Positions 7,763 to 16,570 of a DNA stretch of 64,000 bases are shown here, one piece after another. The stretch's first letter is position 1. Each line of letters starts with the position of its first letter. The stretch is from Streptomyces sp. NBC_00576 (GTDB lineage Bacteria; Actinomycetota; Actinomycetes; Streptomycetales; Streptomycetaceae): contig NZ_CP107780.1 of assembly GCF_036345175.1 (NCBI RefSeq), positions 7,750,001 through 7,814,000 on the forward strand. Direction: 5' to 3'. The notes under the pieces were generated by a model that saw nothing but the letters and a program-made list of their open reading frames with translations, did no database searches and had not been told where the DNA came from. The position numbers were made by a program, and so were the translations under genes.

Positions 7763-10700
7763 GTGCGAACAACCCGCATCCGTCCCGCGGTTCCCAACCG
7801 GCTCAGATCATGGCTGGCCACAGCCGCCGTGCTCACCGCCTCGACCGCCGCGGTCCTCGTCCAGGCCGGCCCCGCCTTCGCGGCCGGCACGACGCTCTAC
7901 GCCTCGCCGAGCGGCTCCGGCACCGCCTGCTCCGCGAGCCAGCCGTGCTCCATCACCCAGGCCAAGACCAACGTGCGGGCGATCAACAGCTCCATGACGG
8001 CCGACATCACCGTCGAGCTCGCCGACGGCACCTACCGGCTCTCCGCGCCGCTCGCCTTCACCTCGGCGGACTCCGGCACAGGCGGCTACACGGTGAACTG
8101 GAAGGCCGCGCAGGGCGCCCGCCCCGTCGTCACCGGCGCGCAGAAAGCCACCGGCTGGACGGTGCAGGACTCGGCCAAGAACATCTGGAAGAGCAACGTC
8201 GGCACCGGCTTCGACACACGCCATCTGTCCGTCGACGGCGTCCTGGCCACCAGGGCCCGCGCCGCGATCACCCGCTCCTACCTGACCGCGACCACCAGCG
8301 GCTATACGTTCACCAACAGCTCGCTGAGCTACCTCAACAGCCTCGCGCAGCCCGGCCGGACCGAGATCCACGGCATCGGATCCTTCACCGACCGCTATGC
8401 CCCGGTGACCGGCATCAGCAGCGGCACCATCACCATGGCCCAGCCCTCGTGGAACAACAACACGTTCGGCTACGACACCCTGACGAGCCCCTTCCGGGCC
8501 GGCCCCCTCTACATCGAGAACGCGTACGAACTGCTCGACACGGGGGGCGAGTGGTACCTCGACACCACCACCGGCACCCTGTACTACAAGCCGCTCTCAG
8601 GGCAGGACATGAGCACGGCCGACGTCGAGGTGCCGAAGCTGGAGTCGCTCATCGGCGTGGGAGGGACGTACTCGTCCCCTGCCACCCACATCGCCTTCTC
8701 AGGGCTGCAGTTCTCGGGCACCAGCTGGCTGGATCCCACCACCGACGGCTACGCCAGCCAGCAGACCGGCGCATACCTCACCGGTACCTGGGACCGCCCG
8801 TCGGACGCGCTGACCTCCTGCCAGAGCGGTTGCCGGCTCTTCGAGGCGACACGCCCGCACTGGGAGCAGATGCCCTCCGCCGTCCAGGTGTCGGCCGCCG
8901 ACCACATCACGTTCACCGGCAACCGGTTCACCCAGCTCGGACAGAGCGGCCTCGGCATCGGCAACGACGCCAACGCCCACACCACCGGCGTGGGACTCGG
9001 CGCAGACACCATCACCGCGACCGGCAATGTCTTCACCCAGGACGCGGGCGGCGGCATCGTCGTCGGCGGCCTTCAGGCGGACGCGCACCACCCCAGTGAC
9101 AGCCGGATGACCAACCAGAACATCACGCTCAGCAACAACCTCATCCACGACGTGGCGTTGGAGTACCGCGACATGTCGGCCATCCTCGTCACCTACGTGA
9201 ACGGCGCGACCGTCTCGCACAACGAGGTGTACAACCTGCCCTACTCCGGCCTCACCATCGGCTACGGCTGGGGCGTCAACGACATCGGCGGCAGCCAGGA
9301 CTACGTCAACCGGGGCCTGTACAACTACCAGCCCACCTACACGACCGCGACCACCGCCGCGAACAACCACGTCACCGACAACTACATCCACGACCTCATG
9401 CAGCAGATGACCGACGGCGGCTGTATGTACACCCTGTCGGCGTCACCGGGCAGCACCTTCGAACGCAACTACTGCCACAGCAACAGCGGTTACTTCGGCT
9501 TCTACCACGACGAGGGCTCCCGGAACTTCACGGACACCAACAACGTCTTCCGCAACACCGGCAGTTGGGGCCACGAGAACAGCAGCTCGACCAACAACAC
9601 CGGCGCCCTGACCCTCACCGACAACTGGACGAACAACAGCTCCGCGAACATCACCAACACCAACGGCCGCGGTGACGTGGTGAGCGGCACCGTCGTCGTC
9701 AGCAACGGCAGCTGGCCGTCGGGCGCCAAGACGGTCATGGACAGTGCCGGCATCCAGCCGCTGTACCGTCCGCTGACCACCGACCCGGTCAGCTCGCCCT
9801 ACAGCGCCTACTCCTCCACTCCGGCCAACACCGGTCAGGGCGGCGGCCGATTCACCATCACCGACGCGGGCGCGGACATCTGGGGTGCCGGCGGACAGAC
9901 CGACGACGCCTACGGCACCGTCTACCAGGCCGATTCGGCCGTCAACGGCACCTCGGTGACCGCCCGGGTCGACAACGTGGACAACACCAACGGCTGGGCC
10001 AAGGCCGGCGTCGTCCTGCGCAACGACCTCACAGGCAGCGGCTCCTCCGCCGGATACGCGGCCGTGGTGGCGACCCCGAACAACGGCGTCAGCTTCCAGC
10101 GGGACTCCAACGCCGACGGCTACCTCGACCAGCTCACCTCCACCGCTGCCACCGTCAAGGCGCCGGTCTGGGTGCGGCTCACCCGCACCGCCACCCAGGT
10201 GTCCGCCTACTACTCCACCGACGGATCCACCTTCACCCAGATCGGCTCGACGGTGACCCTGCCGTCCATGGCGGCCACCCAGGATGCCGGCGTCATCCAC
10301 ACCGCGCACAGCACCACCGCCGGCAGCGCGACCTTCAGCAACCTGCAGATCGTCACCTCTCCCTACAAGGCATACAGTTCGACTCCGGCCGCCGTCGGCC
10401 AAAGCGGCGGAGTGACCTCCCTGACCAACGCGGGCATCGACATATGGCGCTCCGGCACGTCGTACGACGACGAGTATGCCGCCGCCTACCAGACGGGGGC
10501 CGCGGGAACCTCCTCGACCGTCACCGTCCGCGTCACCAGTCAGGACAAGACCAACAGCTGGGCCAAGGCCGGTCTGATGCTGCGCAACAACATTGCCTCC
10601 GCCGGTTCGTCCACCGGGTACCTCGTCCTCGCCACCACCCCCGGCAACGGAATCGCCCTGTCGTACGACTCCAACAGCGACGGCTACCTCGACACCAACG

Positions 10701-10921
10701 TCCTCAAGACCGGAAGCGCCACCGTCGCCCCGATCTGGCTCCGCCTGGTCAGGAGCGGTACGTCGGTCACCGGCTCCTACTCCGCCGACGGCACCACCTG
10801 GACCACTGTCGGCACCGCGACACTGACCGGGGCGAACAGCACCCTGGACGCGGGCATGTTCTCCACGGCCCACGCCGGAACCATCGGCACCGCGAACTTC
10901 AGCCAGTTCTCCGTCAGCTGA
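7763..10921 (+). CDS. Secreted right-handed beta-helix glycosidase, GH141-like, with two C-terminal repeat modules
   Basis: A 1052-aa secreted protein. GTG at 7763 follows GGAAGG at good spacing and gives a clean signal peptide (hydrophobic core AAVLTASTAAVLVQ, cleavage near AFAA, residue 40). The next about 640 residues have Asn-rich beta-helix rungs, with the opening TLYASPSGSGTACSASQPCS and the segment RHLSVDGVLATRARA seen in GH141-like proteins; that family contains alpha-L-fucosidase and xylanase activities. Residues about 678-865 and 866-1052 are two copies of one module (both open SPY.AYSSTPA), probably sugar-binding beta-sandwiches. Sharing an operator with the deoxy-sugar operon suggests it frees L-fucose or another deoxy-sugar from plant polymers. 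GH family assignment is moderate. Confidence 0.75.
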   Translation: MRTTRIRPAVPNRLRSWLATAAVLTASTAAVLVQAGPAFAAGTTLYASPSGSGTACSASQPCSITQAKTNVRAINSSMTADITVELADGTYRLSAPLAFTSADSGTGGYTVNWKAAQGARPVVTGAQKATGWTVQDSAKNIWKSNVGTGFDTRHLSVDGVLATRARAAITRSYLTATTSGYTFTNSSLSYLNSLAQPGRTEIHGIGSFTDRYAPVTGISSGTITMAQPSWNNNTFGYDTLTSPFRAGPLYIENAYELLDTGGEWYLDTTTGTLYYKPLSGQDMSTADVEVPKLESLIGVGGTYSSPATHIAFSGLQFSGTSWLDPTTDGYASQQTGAYLTGTWDRPSDALTSCQSGCRLFEATRPHWEQMPSAVQVSAADHITFTGNRFTQLGQSGLGIGNDANAHTTGVGLGADTITATGNVFTQDAGGGIVVGGLQADAHHPSDSRMTNQNITLSNNLIHDVALEYRDMSAILVTYVNGATVSHNEVYNLPYSGLTIGYGWGVNDIGGSQDYVNRGLYNYQPTYTTATTAANNHVTDNYIHDLMQQMTDGGCMYTLSASPGSTFERNYCHSNSGYFGFYHDEGSRNFTDTNNVFRNTGSWGHENSSSTNNTGALTLTDNWTNNSSANITNTNGRGDVVSGTVVVSNGSWPSGAKTVMDSAGIQPLYRPLTTDPVSSPYSAYSSTPANTGQGGGRFTITDAGADIWGAGGQTDDAYGTVYQADSAVNGTSVTARVDNVDNTNGWAKAGVVLRNDLTGSGSSAGYAAVVATPNNGVSFQRDSNADGYLDQLTSTAATVKAPVWVRLTRTATQVSAYYSTDGSTFTQIGSTVTLPSMAATQDAGVIHTAHSTTAGSATFSNLQIVTSPYKAYSSTPAAVGQSGGVTSLTNAGIDIWRSGTSYDDEYAAAYQTGAAGTSSTVTVRVTSQDKTNSWAKAGLMLRNNIASAGSSTGYLVLATTPGNGIALSYDSNSDGYLDTNVLKTGSATVAPIWLRLVRSGTSVTGSYSADGTTWTTVGTATLTGANSTLDAGMFSTAHAGTIGTANFSQFSVS

Positions 10922-10942
10922 CGCAGCGGTTCGGGTCACGAT

Positions 10943-10981
10943 CTCCGCGTGGTGGTGCGGCTTCCACACCACCACGCGGAG
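10943..10981. terminator. Strong hairpin after the beta-helix gene
   Basis: A perfect 15-bp inverted repeat (10943-10957 with 10967-10981) encloses a 9-nt loop, starting 22 bp after the stop codon of the beta-helix gene. There is no long T tract, as is normal for actinobacterial terminators. It would end transcripts from either side. Confidence 0.85.
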
Positions 10982-11007
10982 CGCCGTCATGTCCGCACCG
11001 AACGACG

Positions 11008-11286
11008 ATGTCGTCGAAGTCCAGCGGCTACGGCCCTCTGAGCTACCACTGCGGCACCGTCTGGCCCCACAACACCGCCATCGCCGCCACCGGCCTCGCC
11101 CGCAGCGGCCACCCCGAGGCCGCCGCCCAGCTCATCGAGGGCATCCTCGACGCGGCACCCGCCTTCGGCCACCGGCTGCCGGAACTCTGGGGCGGCGACG
11201 CCCGCACGGACACACCCTCCCCGGTCCCCTCCCGGCCGCCTGCCGACCACAAGCCTGGTCGGCCGCAGCAGCCATCACTCCCATGA
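11008..11286 (+). pseudogene. Fragment of glycogen-debranching / amylo-alpha-1,6-glucosidase-type protein
   Basis: A short frame encodes GPLSYHCGTVWPHNTAIAAT, GLARSGHPEAAAQLIEGILDAA and FGHRLPELWGG. This is the conserved stretch of the (alpha/alpha)6-barrel debranching/MGH1-type proteins (SYHNGSVWPHD-like motif). Only about 65 residues of homology remain; the N-terminal several hundred residues and the C terminus are absent, and the tail runs into non-homologous Pro-rich sequence. It directly follows a terminator and has no ribosome site. It is a relic of a carbohydrate gene. Confidence 0.6.
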
Positions 11287-11414
11287 CCGTGATGACCGGC
11301 CTCGATCCCGACGTCCCCACGGGCCGCTGACCCCCAGTACGGTGATCGTCACTGTGCTTGCCCGGGCAGCCGTCGACTACGGTCGCCGGACCGCTGGGAT
11401 GAAGGGGGCGATGG

Positions 11415-12098
11415 ATGCGGGTCGACCAACTGTGGCGGTATCCGGTGAAGTCGGTGGGTGGTGAGCGACTGACCGCCGCCACAGTCGATGTGCTCGGAAT
11501 CGAGGGTGACCGGGGCATCGCCATCCACAACGAGCGGGAAGAGGTCACCTGGGCGGGTGCTGTTCCGGCGCTCATGCGATTGCGGGCGGTCACCCTCGGG
11601 CCGGGCGTGGCCGAGCTCGTCCTGCCGGACGGCCGGCGGTTCCGCTCCGATGCGCCTGACGCTGCCAGTCGGCTCAGTGCGGCTGTACAGGCCAAGGTCA
11701 CGCTGGTCGAGCACCAGCCGCACCGGCCTGACACCGCGCTCCATGTATTGACAACTACGGCGCTGCGCAGCCTCGGCTCGACGCTGCCGGACAGTGCGAT
11801 AGACGCCAGCCGGTTCCGGCCCAACCTGGTGCTCGACGACGTGCCCGACGACCACGCGACCGGGTACCCCGAGCATGATTGGATCGGCCGCCGAATGGTC
11901 ATCGGCACGTTGCGGTTGCGCTTCACCCGGGGGTGCGACCGCTGCGTGATGATCACCAAGGAGACTCCGACCGTCCCGCATGACCGCGCCGTGCTGCGCT
12001 GGGTCGCCCGCGAGCTCGGCAACGCCCTCGGCGTGTACGCGGCGGTCGAGAAACCCGGCCATGTCCGTATCGGGGACAAGGCCCGCTGGCTCGACTGA
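11415..12098 (+). CDS. MOSC domain protein (YcbX-like)
   Basis: A 227-aa protein with an N-terminal beta-barrel MOSC_N region (MRVDQLWRYPVKSVGGERL, about residues 1-90) and a C-terminal MOSC domain (about 95-225). The sulfur-carrier Cys candidates are in FTRGCDRCVMITK near residue 178. MOSC proteins transfer sulfur or act with the molybdenum cofactor, and YcbX reduces N-hydroxylated compounds; no partner gene is nearby, so the role here is open. A ribosome site GGGGGCG lies upstream, and a perfect hairpin ends the unit. Confidence 0.9.
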   Translation: MRVDQLWRYPVKSVGGERLTAATVDVLGIEGDRGIAIHNEREEVTWAGAVPALMRLRAVTLGPGVAELVLPDGRRFRSDAPDAASRLSAAVQAKVTLVEHQPHRPDTALHVLTTTALRSLGSTLPDSAIDASRFRPNLVLDDVPDDHATGYPEHDWIGRRMVIGTLRLRFTRGCDRCVMITKETPTVPHDRAVLRWVARELGNALGVYAAVEKPGHVRIGDKARWLD

Positions 12099-12114
12099 AT
12101 GTCATTCACGTGAC

Positions 12115-12151
12115 TGAGCACTCCAGTGCCGTCTGGCAACTGGAGTGCTCA
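12115..12151. terminator. Hairpin terminator after the MOSC gene
   Basis: A perfect 13-bp stem (12115-12127 with 12139-12151) and an 11-nt loop begin 17 bp after the MOSC stop codon. The symmetry and position fit a factor-independent terminator without T tract. Confidence 0.85.
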
Positions 12152-12392
12152 GCAGGCAGATGGCCGACTGTGACGTCTACCCGCGGCCCCATCGTGGCGA
12201 CTTGCGGCGGGACCACCTGTGAAAGCAGCGGTACGGGCGGTTCCAGTTGACCCCGCCGCCGGGCAACGCGTCGTGGATGGGTGGGGCCAGGTCAAGCCGT
12301 CCGTGACGGGGCCGGTCTTCACGAATCGGGCTGACTGAAGCCAACATGGTGGGGCCGCTGAACAACGTCAGGGCCATACAAGGAAGCGCCGC

Positions 12393-13085
12393 TTCGGATT
12401 CGATCTGGCGACAGCGGCACCGGACACCGATGTCCTCACCCCGCTCCGGGCCCGGCTGGAGCTGCTGGGCACCACGCGGCGCGACCTCGTCGCCCGCACC
12501 CGCCATGTCCAGGGCTCGGCCTACAGCTCCGTGCCGAACGCGTTCCTGATCCCCGCCGCACTGCACCGGCTCGGCTGGCACACCATCACCGTCGGCTGGT
12601 TCGTACAGGCCCCGCACGACCTCACCGCAGTGCAGCTCACGGCGGCCCGCGACCTGGCAGCCGCCAACGGCCTCGTCACCCAGGCCGGCGACCGGCAGGA
12701 CGGCCTCGCCACGCTGCGCTGGGCGTCCGTGGCCGGCGGCGCCGTGCTCGCCCTCGGCGTCCTGGCGATGACGGTCGGTACGATCCGCGGCGAGGCCGCG
12801 GACGAGCTGCGCACCCGCACCGCGACAGGAGCGACCACCACGATCCGCCGCAGCCTCACGGCCGTCACCGCCGGATTCCTCGCCCTGGCCGGAGTCCTGC
12901 TGGGCACCGCCGGGGCGTACGCGATCCTGCTCGCGGCGTACGCCGACGACCGCAGCCCCCTCACCCACGTTCCGTACATCCCGCTCGCGCTCACCCTCCT
13001 CGGCCTCCCCGTGGCCGCGGCAGCCACCGCGTGGCTCGCCGCCGGCCGCGAACCGGCATCGATGACGCGGCACCTGCTGACATGA
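12393..13085 (+). pseudogene. C-terminal fragment of an FtsX-like ABC transporter permease
   Basis: An open frame of about 230 codons reads as the tail of an FtsX/MacB-type permease. A periplasmic segment (DVLTPLRARLELLGTTRRDL) is followed by helices at about residues 110-130 (SVAGGAVLALGVLAMTVG), 150-180 (AGFLALAGVLLGTAGAYAIL) and 192-215 (PLALTLLGLPVAAAATAWL). Family members are 400-850 aa, and no partner ATPase gene lies near. The only ATG (12531) would cut the extracellular domain, and no ribosome site precedes either point. I read it as a truncated remnant. Confidence 0.6.
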
Positions 13086-13293
13086 TCGTCAGGCCGACGC
13101 GCTTCTGGTGCCGCATCAGGCAACGTTCGCCCTCTCGACGGGCGTGACTCCGTCTCGTGTGGAGCAGCAGGTCATGCGCGATGATGCGACGCGGCGCAGG
13201 ATCGCTATGTGAACAGGCGGACGCCGCCGTCGCCTGATTCCGGCCCAGACGTGGCAGCCCCATGCCGCGTCTCCGCGATCTGGAAGGACCCAA

Positions 13294-13581
13294 ATGCCGA
13301 TCATCCTCATCTCCCCCGAGTTCACACAGGAGCAGTACGAGGAGACCAACCGCAAGTTGACGGGGAGCAAGAACCGGATGGAGTCTCCAGCCGACTGGCC
13401 CGTAGAAGGTTTGCTCGCACACATCGCGGGACAGGGCGAGAGCACCTTCCGCGTCGTCGACGTCTGGGAGTCCGAGGAGGCCCTCAACCGCTTCGCCGAG
13501 ATCCTCATTCCGATCCTCCGTGAGGTCGGTGTCGAGGGCGACCCGGAGGTGTATCCGGCACTCACATATGTGTCCGCCTAG
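13294..13581 (+). CDS. Small dimeric alpha-beta barrel (ABM-like) protein
   Basis: A 95-aa protein preceded by GGAAGGACC at good spacing from ATG 13294. The pattern ILISPEFTQEQYEETNRKL, LLAHIAGQGESTFRVVDVWE and YPALTYVSA is typical of small ferredoxin-like dimeric alpha/beta barrel proteins related to antibiotic-biosynthesis monooxygenases. Such proteins occur as stand-alone oxygenase-like or cofactor-binding dimers; no conserved catalytic residue can be named. It stands alone between a permease remnant and the convergent Clp-N gene. Confidence 0.75.
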   Translation: MPIILISPEFTQEQYEETNRKLTGSKNRMESPADWPVEGLLAHIAGQGESTFRVVDVWESEEALNRFAEILIPILREVGVEGDPEVYPALTYVSA

Positions 13582-13703
13582 TGGTCTGACCGATTGGTTC
13601 GCCGGGTGGGCCTTCGGAGCGGTTGGACGGTGACGTTCGTTCCGACCGCCTACGGCGCGGATCAGGTCGGCGGGACCGGTGTCCTTGAGGAGGACCCCGG
13701 GTG

Positions 13704-15011
13704 TCATGCACCCAGCCTGAGTCCCAACTCCGCCCGCAGCGCGGCCACATCCACCCTGTCGGCGGCCAGCAGTCGTACGACCATGGCGTCGGCGTCCGTG
13801 TCCGTCGCCGAGTCGTCGAGCAGCGCGGCCAGCAGGTGGACCGTGCCGACCGTGGGCGAACCGTGCTCGGCGGCGGACAGCCGCGCCACCGCCATGACCC
13901 GGTCGGCGGCGGCGGACGGACGCACCTCGCCGCTGTCGGGAACACCGGCGGACGGGATCGCCGAAGCCGAAGAGACCAGGGAAGACTGCCGTACCCCGTG
14001 CCGACGCATCAGGGCCGGAGCGGAGTTGGCCTTCGCCAGACTCCCGGGAAGCGAGCGCCCGGCGACGAACAGGGCCCGGTCCAGGGCCAGTATCCCGAGC
14101 AGAAGATCCACCGGCTCCACCGCGGCGCGCCCGCTCCGTACCGCCTGCCGCGCAGCCTCGACGGACACCGCGAACAGCACCGGTGAGCCGTTCACCGCGG
14201 ACCCGGAGGTCCACGAAGTCAGCGCACGGGTCAGGCGGTTACCGCTCCTGCCCAGCGTTCCGGCTCGCCGAAGAAGGGTGACGCCGCGGGATTCCGGTCC
14301 CTCGGTCCGCGCCGAGGCGCTCGCGTCCAACCCGTCCAACCCGTCCAACCCGTCCAACCCGTCCAACCCGTCCAACCCGTCCAACGCGTCCAATCCGTCC
14401 AGCGCGTTCGCCGCGGCGGAGAGATCCAGCCTCTCCAGCACCATGGCCTCACGTGCCCTGCTGTCCGGCAGTTCCAGCAGGGCACGGGCGACATGCCGAC
14501 AGCGCACCGAGACCGACCCCTCGGCGCGGGCCGACCCGAGCGCGAGCAGCAGGCACGCGCGCATCGCCCCGGTCATCCCGGGCAGCACCCGGCCACTGTC
14601 CGGGGCCGATCCGCGCACACCGAGGCCGTAGCGCCACCGAGCCTCACGCCAGGCGGCATCGGCCTCCTTCTCATCGGCTTCCTGATGGGCTCCCTCATCG
14701 GCACCGGCCGCGACCGGCACACCGCACACCTCGTCGTCGCTCACCCAGCCGAGGCCCGCCCGGCCGGCGATCAGACCACTGAGCGAACCGGCCTTCCGCA
14801 TCCCCGGGGCGACCGCCTCACCGGCGTCCGTGTCCCCCAACACGATTGCCCCCAGCAGGGTGTCCGTCCCCACGGCCGACAACTCCTGCCTGACCGCACG
14901 GCTCAGTGTCTCCACGAGCAGGTCCATGACGTCCGGCTCGAACTCCGTGGCCGCCCCGGTCACGGCCGTGCCGCCGTCGGCGTGGGCTCCGGTCATCTCT
15001 TGCTGCCCCAT
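13704..15011 (-). CDS. Clp N-terminal-repeat protein with Leu-Asp-Gly tandem repeats
   Basis: A 435-aa protein with no AAA+ ATPase or protease motifs. Clp-N-like helical repeats appear near residues 20-80, 290-330 (PVDLLLGILALDRALFVAG) and, most clearly, 375-430 (RLSAAEHGSPTVGTVHLLAALLDD). Clp-N domains bind substrates or adaptors of ClpA/ClpC, so it may be an adaptor or decoy; this is inference. Near residue 205 a run of LDG triplets is encoded by a 9-bp minisatellite at 14325-14396. AGGGGAA precedes the ATG at 15011. No partner genes adjoin it. Confidence 0.75.
   Translation of the reverse strand: MGQQEMTGAHADGGTAVTGAATEFEPDVMDLLVETLSRAVRQELSAVGTDTLLGAIVLGDTDAGEAVAPGMRKAGSLSGLIAGRAGLGWVSDDEVCGVPVAAGADEGAHQEADEKEADAAWREARWRYGLGVRGSAPDSGRVLPGMTGAMRACLLLALGSARAEGSVSVRCRHVARALLELPDSRAREAMVLERLDLSAAANALDGLDALDGLDGLDGLDGLDGLDGLDASASARTEGPESRGVTLLRRAGTLGRSGNRLTRALTSWTSGSAVNGSPVLFAVSVEAARQAVRSGRAAVEPVDLLLGILALDRALFVAGRSLPGSLAKANSAPALMRRHGVRQSSLVSSASAIPSAGVPDSGEVRPSAAADRVMAVARLSAAEHGSPTVGTVHLLAALLDDSATDTDADAMVVRLLAADRVDVAALRAELGLRLGA
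14325..14396. repeat. 9-bp in-frame minisatellite inside the Clp-N gene
   Basis: Six perfect copies of GTCCAACCC (14325-14378) are followed by two variant copies (14379-14396). On the coding strand each unit adds a Leu-Asp-Gly triplet. The 9-bp period keeps the frame, so copy-number change alters linker length without breaking the protein. Confidence 0.95.
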
Positions 15012-15576
15012 CAGTGTTCCCCTCAGAGCGCGGTTGCCTGGTCACGACGAACGCTAGGCGCGCCTCCAGCGACACCGCGACGGCCGACCGGCCAGACTCC
15101 CGGTCCGATCGGCCATCCGGCTACGGGACTTCATGCCCTGCGAGGGATGGTGGCCGCCTCCGGTGTGAAGGCGGTCATACCGTGGGGCGCGCTCTCGCGT
15201 GGTCAGACCGTTCCTAGGGACTGAGCGGGAGTGAGTTCTGTTGCCAGGTCTCATGCTCGGCCGAACGCCCCGGACGGTGTTGGGCGTTCTGGTGGCCCGC
15301 GTTCGCTCCGCGTCCGGGTGGCACCTGTCGTGTCCGTGGTCCGGGGATGCGGGGGCGGGTTCCCGCACGCCCAGGAACACCCAATCTGGCCTGGACGGTC
15401 CGATGCCCCTGCTCATCACTGCAGCTCCAAACCCCCGTCGAGTCCTTCACGTACGGCGACGTCGCCGCAGCTCATCGTGTTTCAGGAGCCTCGGCCTCGT
15501 GACGATGGGGGCTGTCTTCCGGTAGGTCCGGGATTCGCGCCATCCGGGAGAGCCCACGGGGTGGATTCTGCGTTGG
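15012..15576. other. 565-bp region without a recognisable gene
   Basis: This holds the promoter and ribosome site of the Clp-N gene at its left end and the 3' side of the XRE regulator gene at its right end. Several short frames read through it but none has family-like sequence, a ribosome site or a plausible start. I see no hairpin that stands out. Confidence 0.5.
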
Positions 15577-16440
15577 TCAGCGGGCGTTGAGCAGGCTGGC
15601 GAGGAGTTGGAGCCGCTCCGAGTCGGGGCCGCCCTCGACGGTGGTGCAGACGATCAGCATCGGGCCGGGAGTGCCCGGCAGCGGGTAGGCGTCCCAGTCC
15701 AGGTTCAGCTCCCCGACCAGGGGGTGGTTGACGCGCATCCGGCCGCGCGTCGTCTCCTCCACGTCGTGGCGGGCCCACAGCGTCGCGAACTGGTCGCTGC
15801 GGACCGCGAGTTCGCCGACCAGCTCCACGGCGCGCGGGTGCCCCGGATCGGCGGCGACCTGTGCGCGCAGCGTTGCGGTCAGCTCGGCGACGGTGGCGGC
15901 CTGCTCCGGGCAGGTCTGGTCGGCCTCCGGGTGCAGCAGGAGCGAGAGCAGATTTCGCTCCGTCACCGGGAGCCGGGTGAACTCGCCCAGCAGTGCGCCG
16001 GCCAGCGGGCTCCAGGCCAGTACGTCCAGGTAGCGTCCCACGACCAGCGCGGGCGAGGGCATCGTGCGCAGCAACCGCTGTGTGGTGTCCGGAACTTCCT
16101 CCGGTTCGTACCGGCGCGGGGCGCGCGCCGGTGTGCGCGCGGCGGCGGCGAGGCTGTGCAGATGCCGACACTCCTCGGCGGAGAAGTTGAGGGCGCGCGC
16201 GAGGGCATCCAGGACCTGTTCTGAGGGCCGTACGTCGCGTCCCTGTTCCATGCGCTGGTAGTAGTCCGAACTCACCCCCGCCAGCAGGGCCAGTTCCTCA
16301 CGCCGCAGCCCGGCGACACGCCGCCTCGGGCCGGGTTCGAGGCCGACGTCCTCCGGCCGCAGCCGGGTCCGACGGGTCCGCAGGAATTCGGCGAGTTCGC
16401 GTCGGGGATCGTCGGTCAGCGCAGTGGGGTTGTCGGTCAC
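15577..16440 (-). CDS. XRE-family regulator with MmyB-like ligand domain
   Basis: A 287-aa regulator. The N-terminal HTH (about residues 12-85) has ELAEFLRTRRTRLRPEDVGL, RRVAGLRREELALLAGVSSD and YYQRMEQGRDVRPSEQVLDA. This is the typical actinobacterial HTH plus MmyB-like C-terminal PAS-type domain (about 110-280, with NLDWDAYPLPG near the end). It lies divergent, 130 bp away, from a quinone-type oxidoreductase. In actinobacteria such regulators commonly control the adjacent dehydrogenase, so a redox-stress switch is plausible. The ligand is unknown. Confidence 0.9.
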   Translation of the reverse strand: MTDNPTALTDDPRRELAEFLRTRRTRLRPEDVGLEPGPRRRVAGLRREELALLAGVSSDYYQRMEQGRDVRPSEQVLDALARALNFSAEECRHLHSLAAAARTPARAPRRYEPEEVPDTTQRLLRTMPSPALVVGRYLDVLAWSPLAGALLGEFTRLPVTERNLLSLLLHPEADQTCPEQAATVAELTATLRAQVAADPGHPRAVELVGELAVRSDQFATLWARHDVEETTRGRMRVNHPLVGELNLDWDAYPLPGTPGPMLIVCTTVEGGPDSERLQLLASLLNAR

Positions 16441-16570
16441 GGCGCCAGTATGTCTCGCTCGCCGCTTGTGAGGGTGGGTCTGTCAGTCCCAGGAAAAGGC
16501 GAACGACCGTGATGTCGCGAGCAGGGACCAGTATCGGTTCCACACCAGCCGACCACGGAAGGACAGCGAC

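Noticed and set aside
9443..10990. 515-codon frame on the minus strand opposite the beta-helix gene
   Set aside because: Antisense shadow caused by GC-rich codon use; Val/Gly/Arg-rich sequence with no family features or ribosome site.
14325..14396. CRISPR-like array
   Set aside because: The 9-bp units have no spacers; it is a coding minisatellite.
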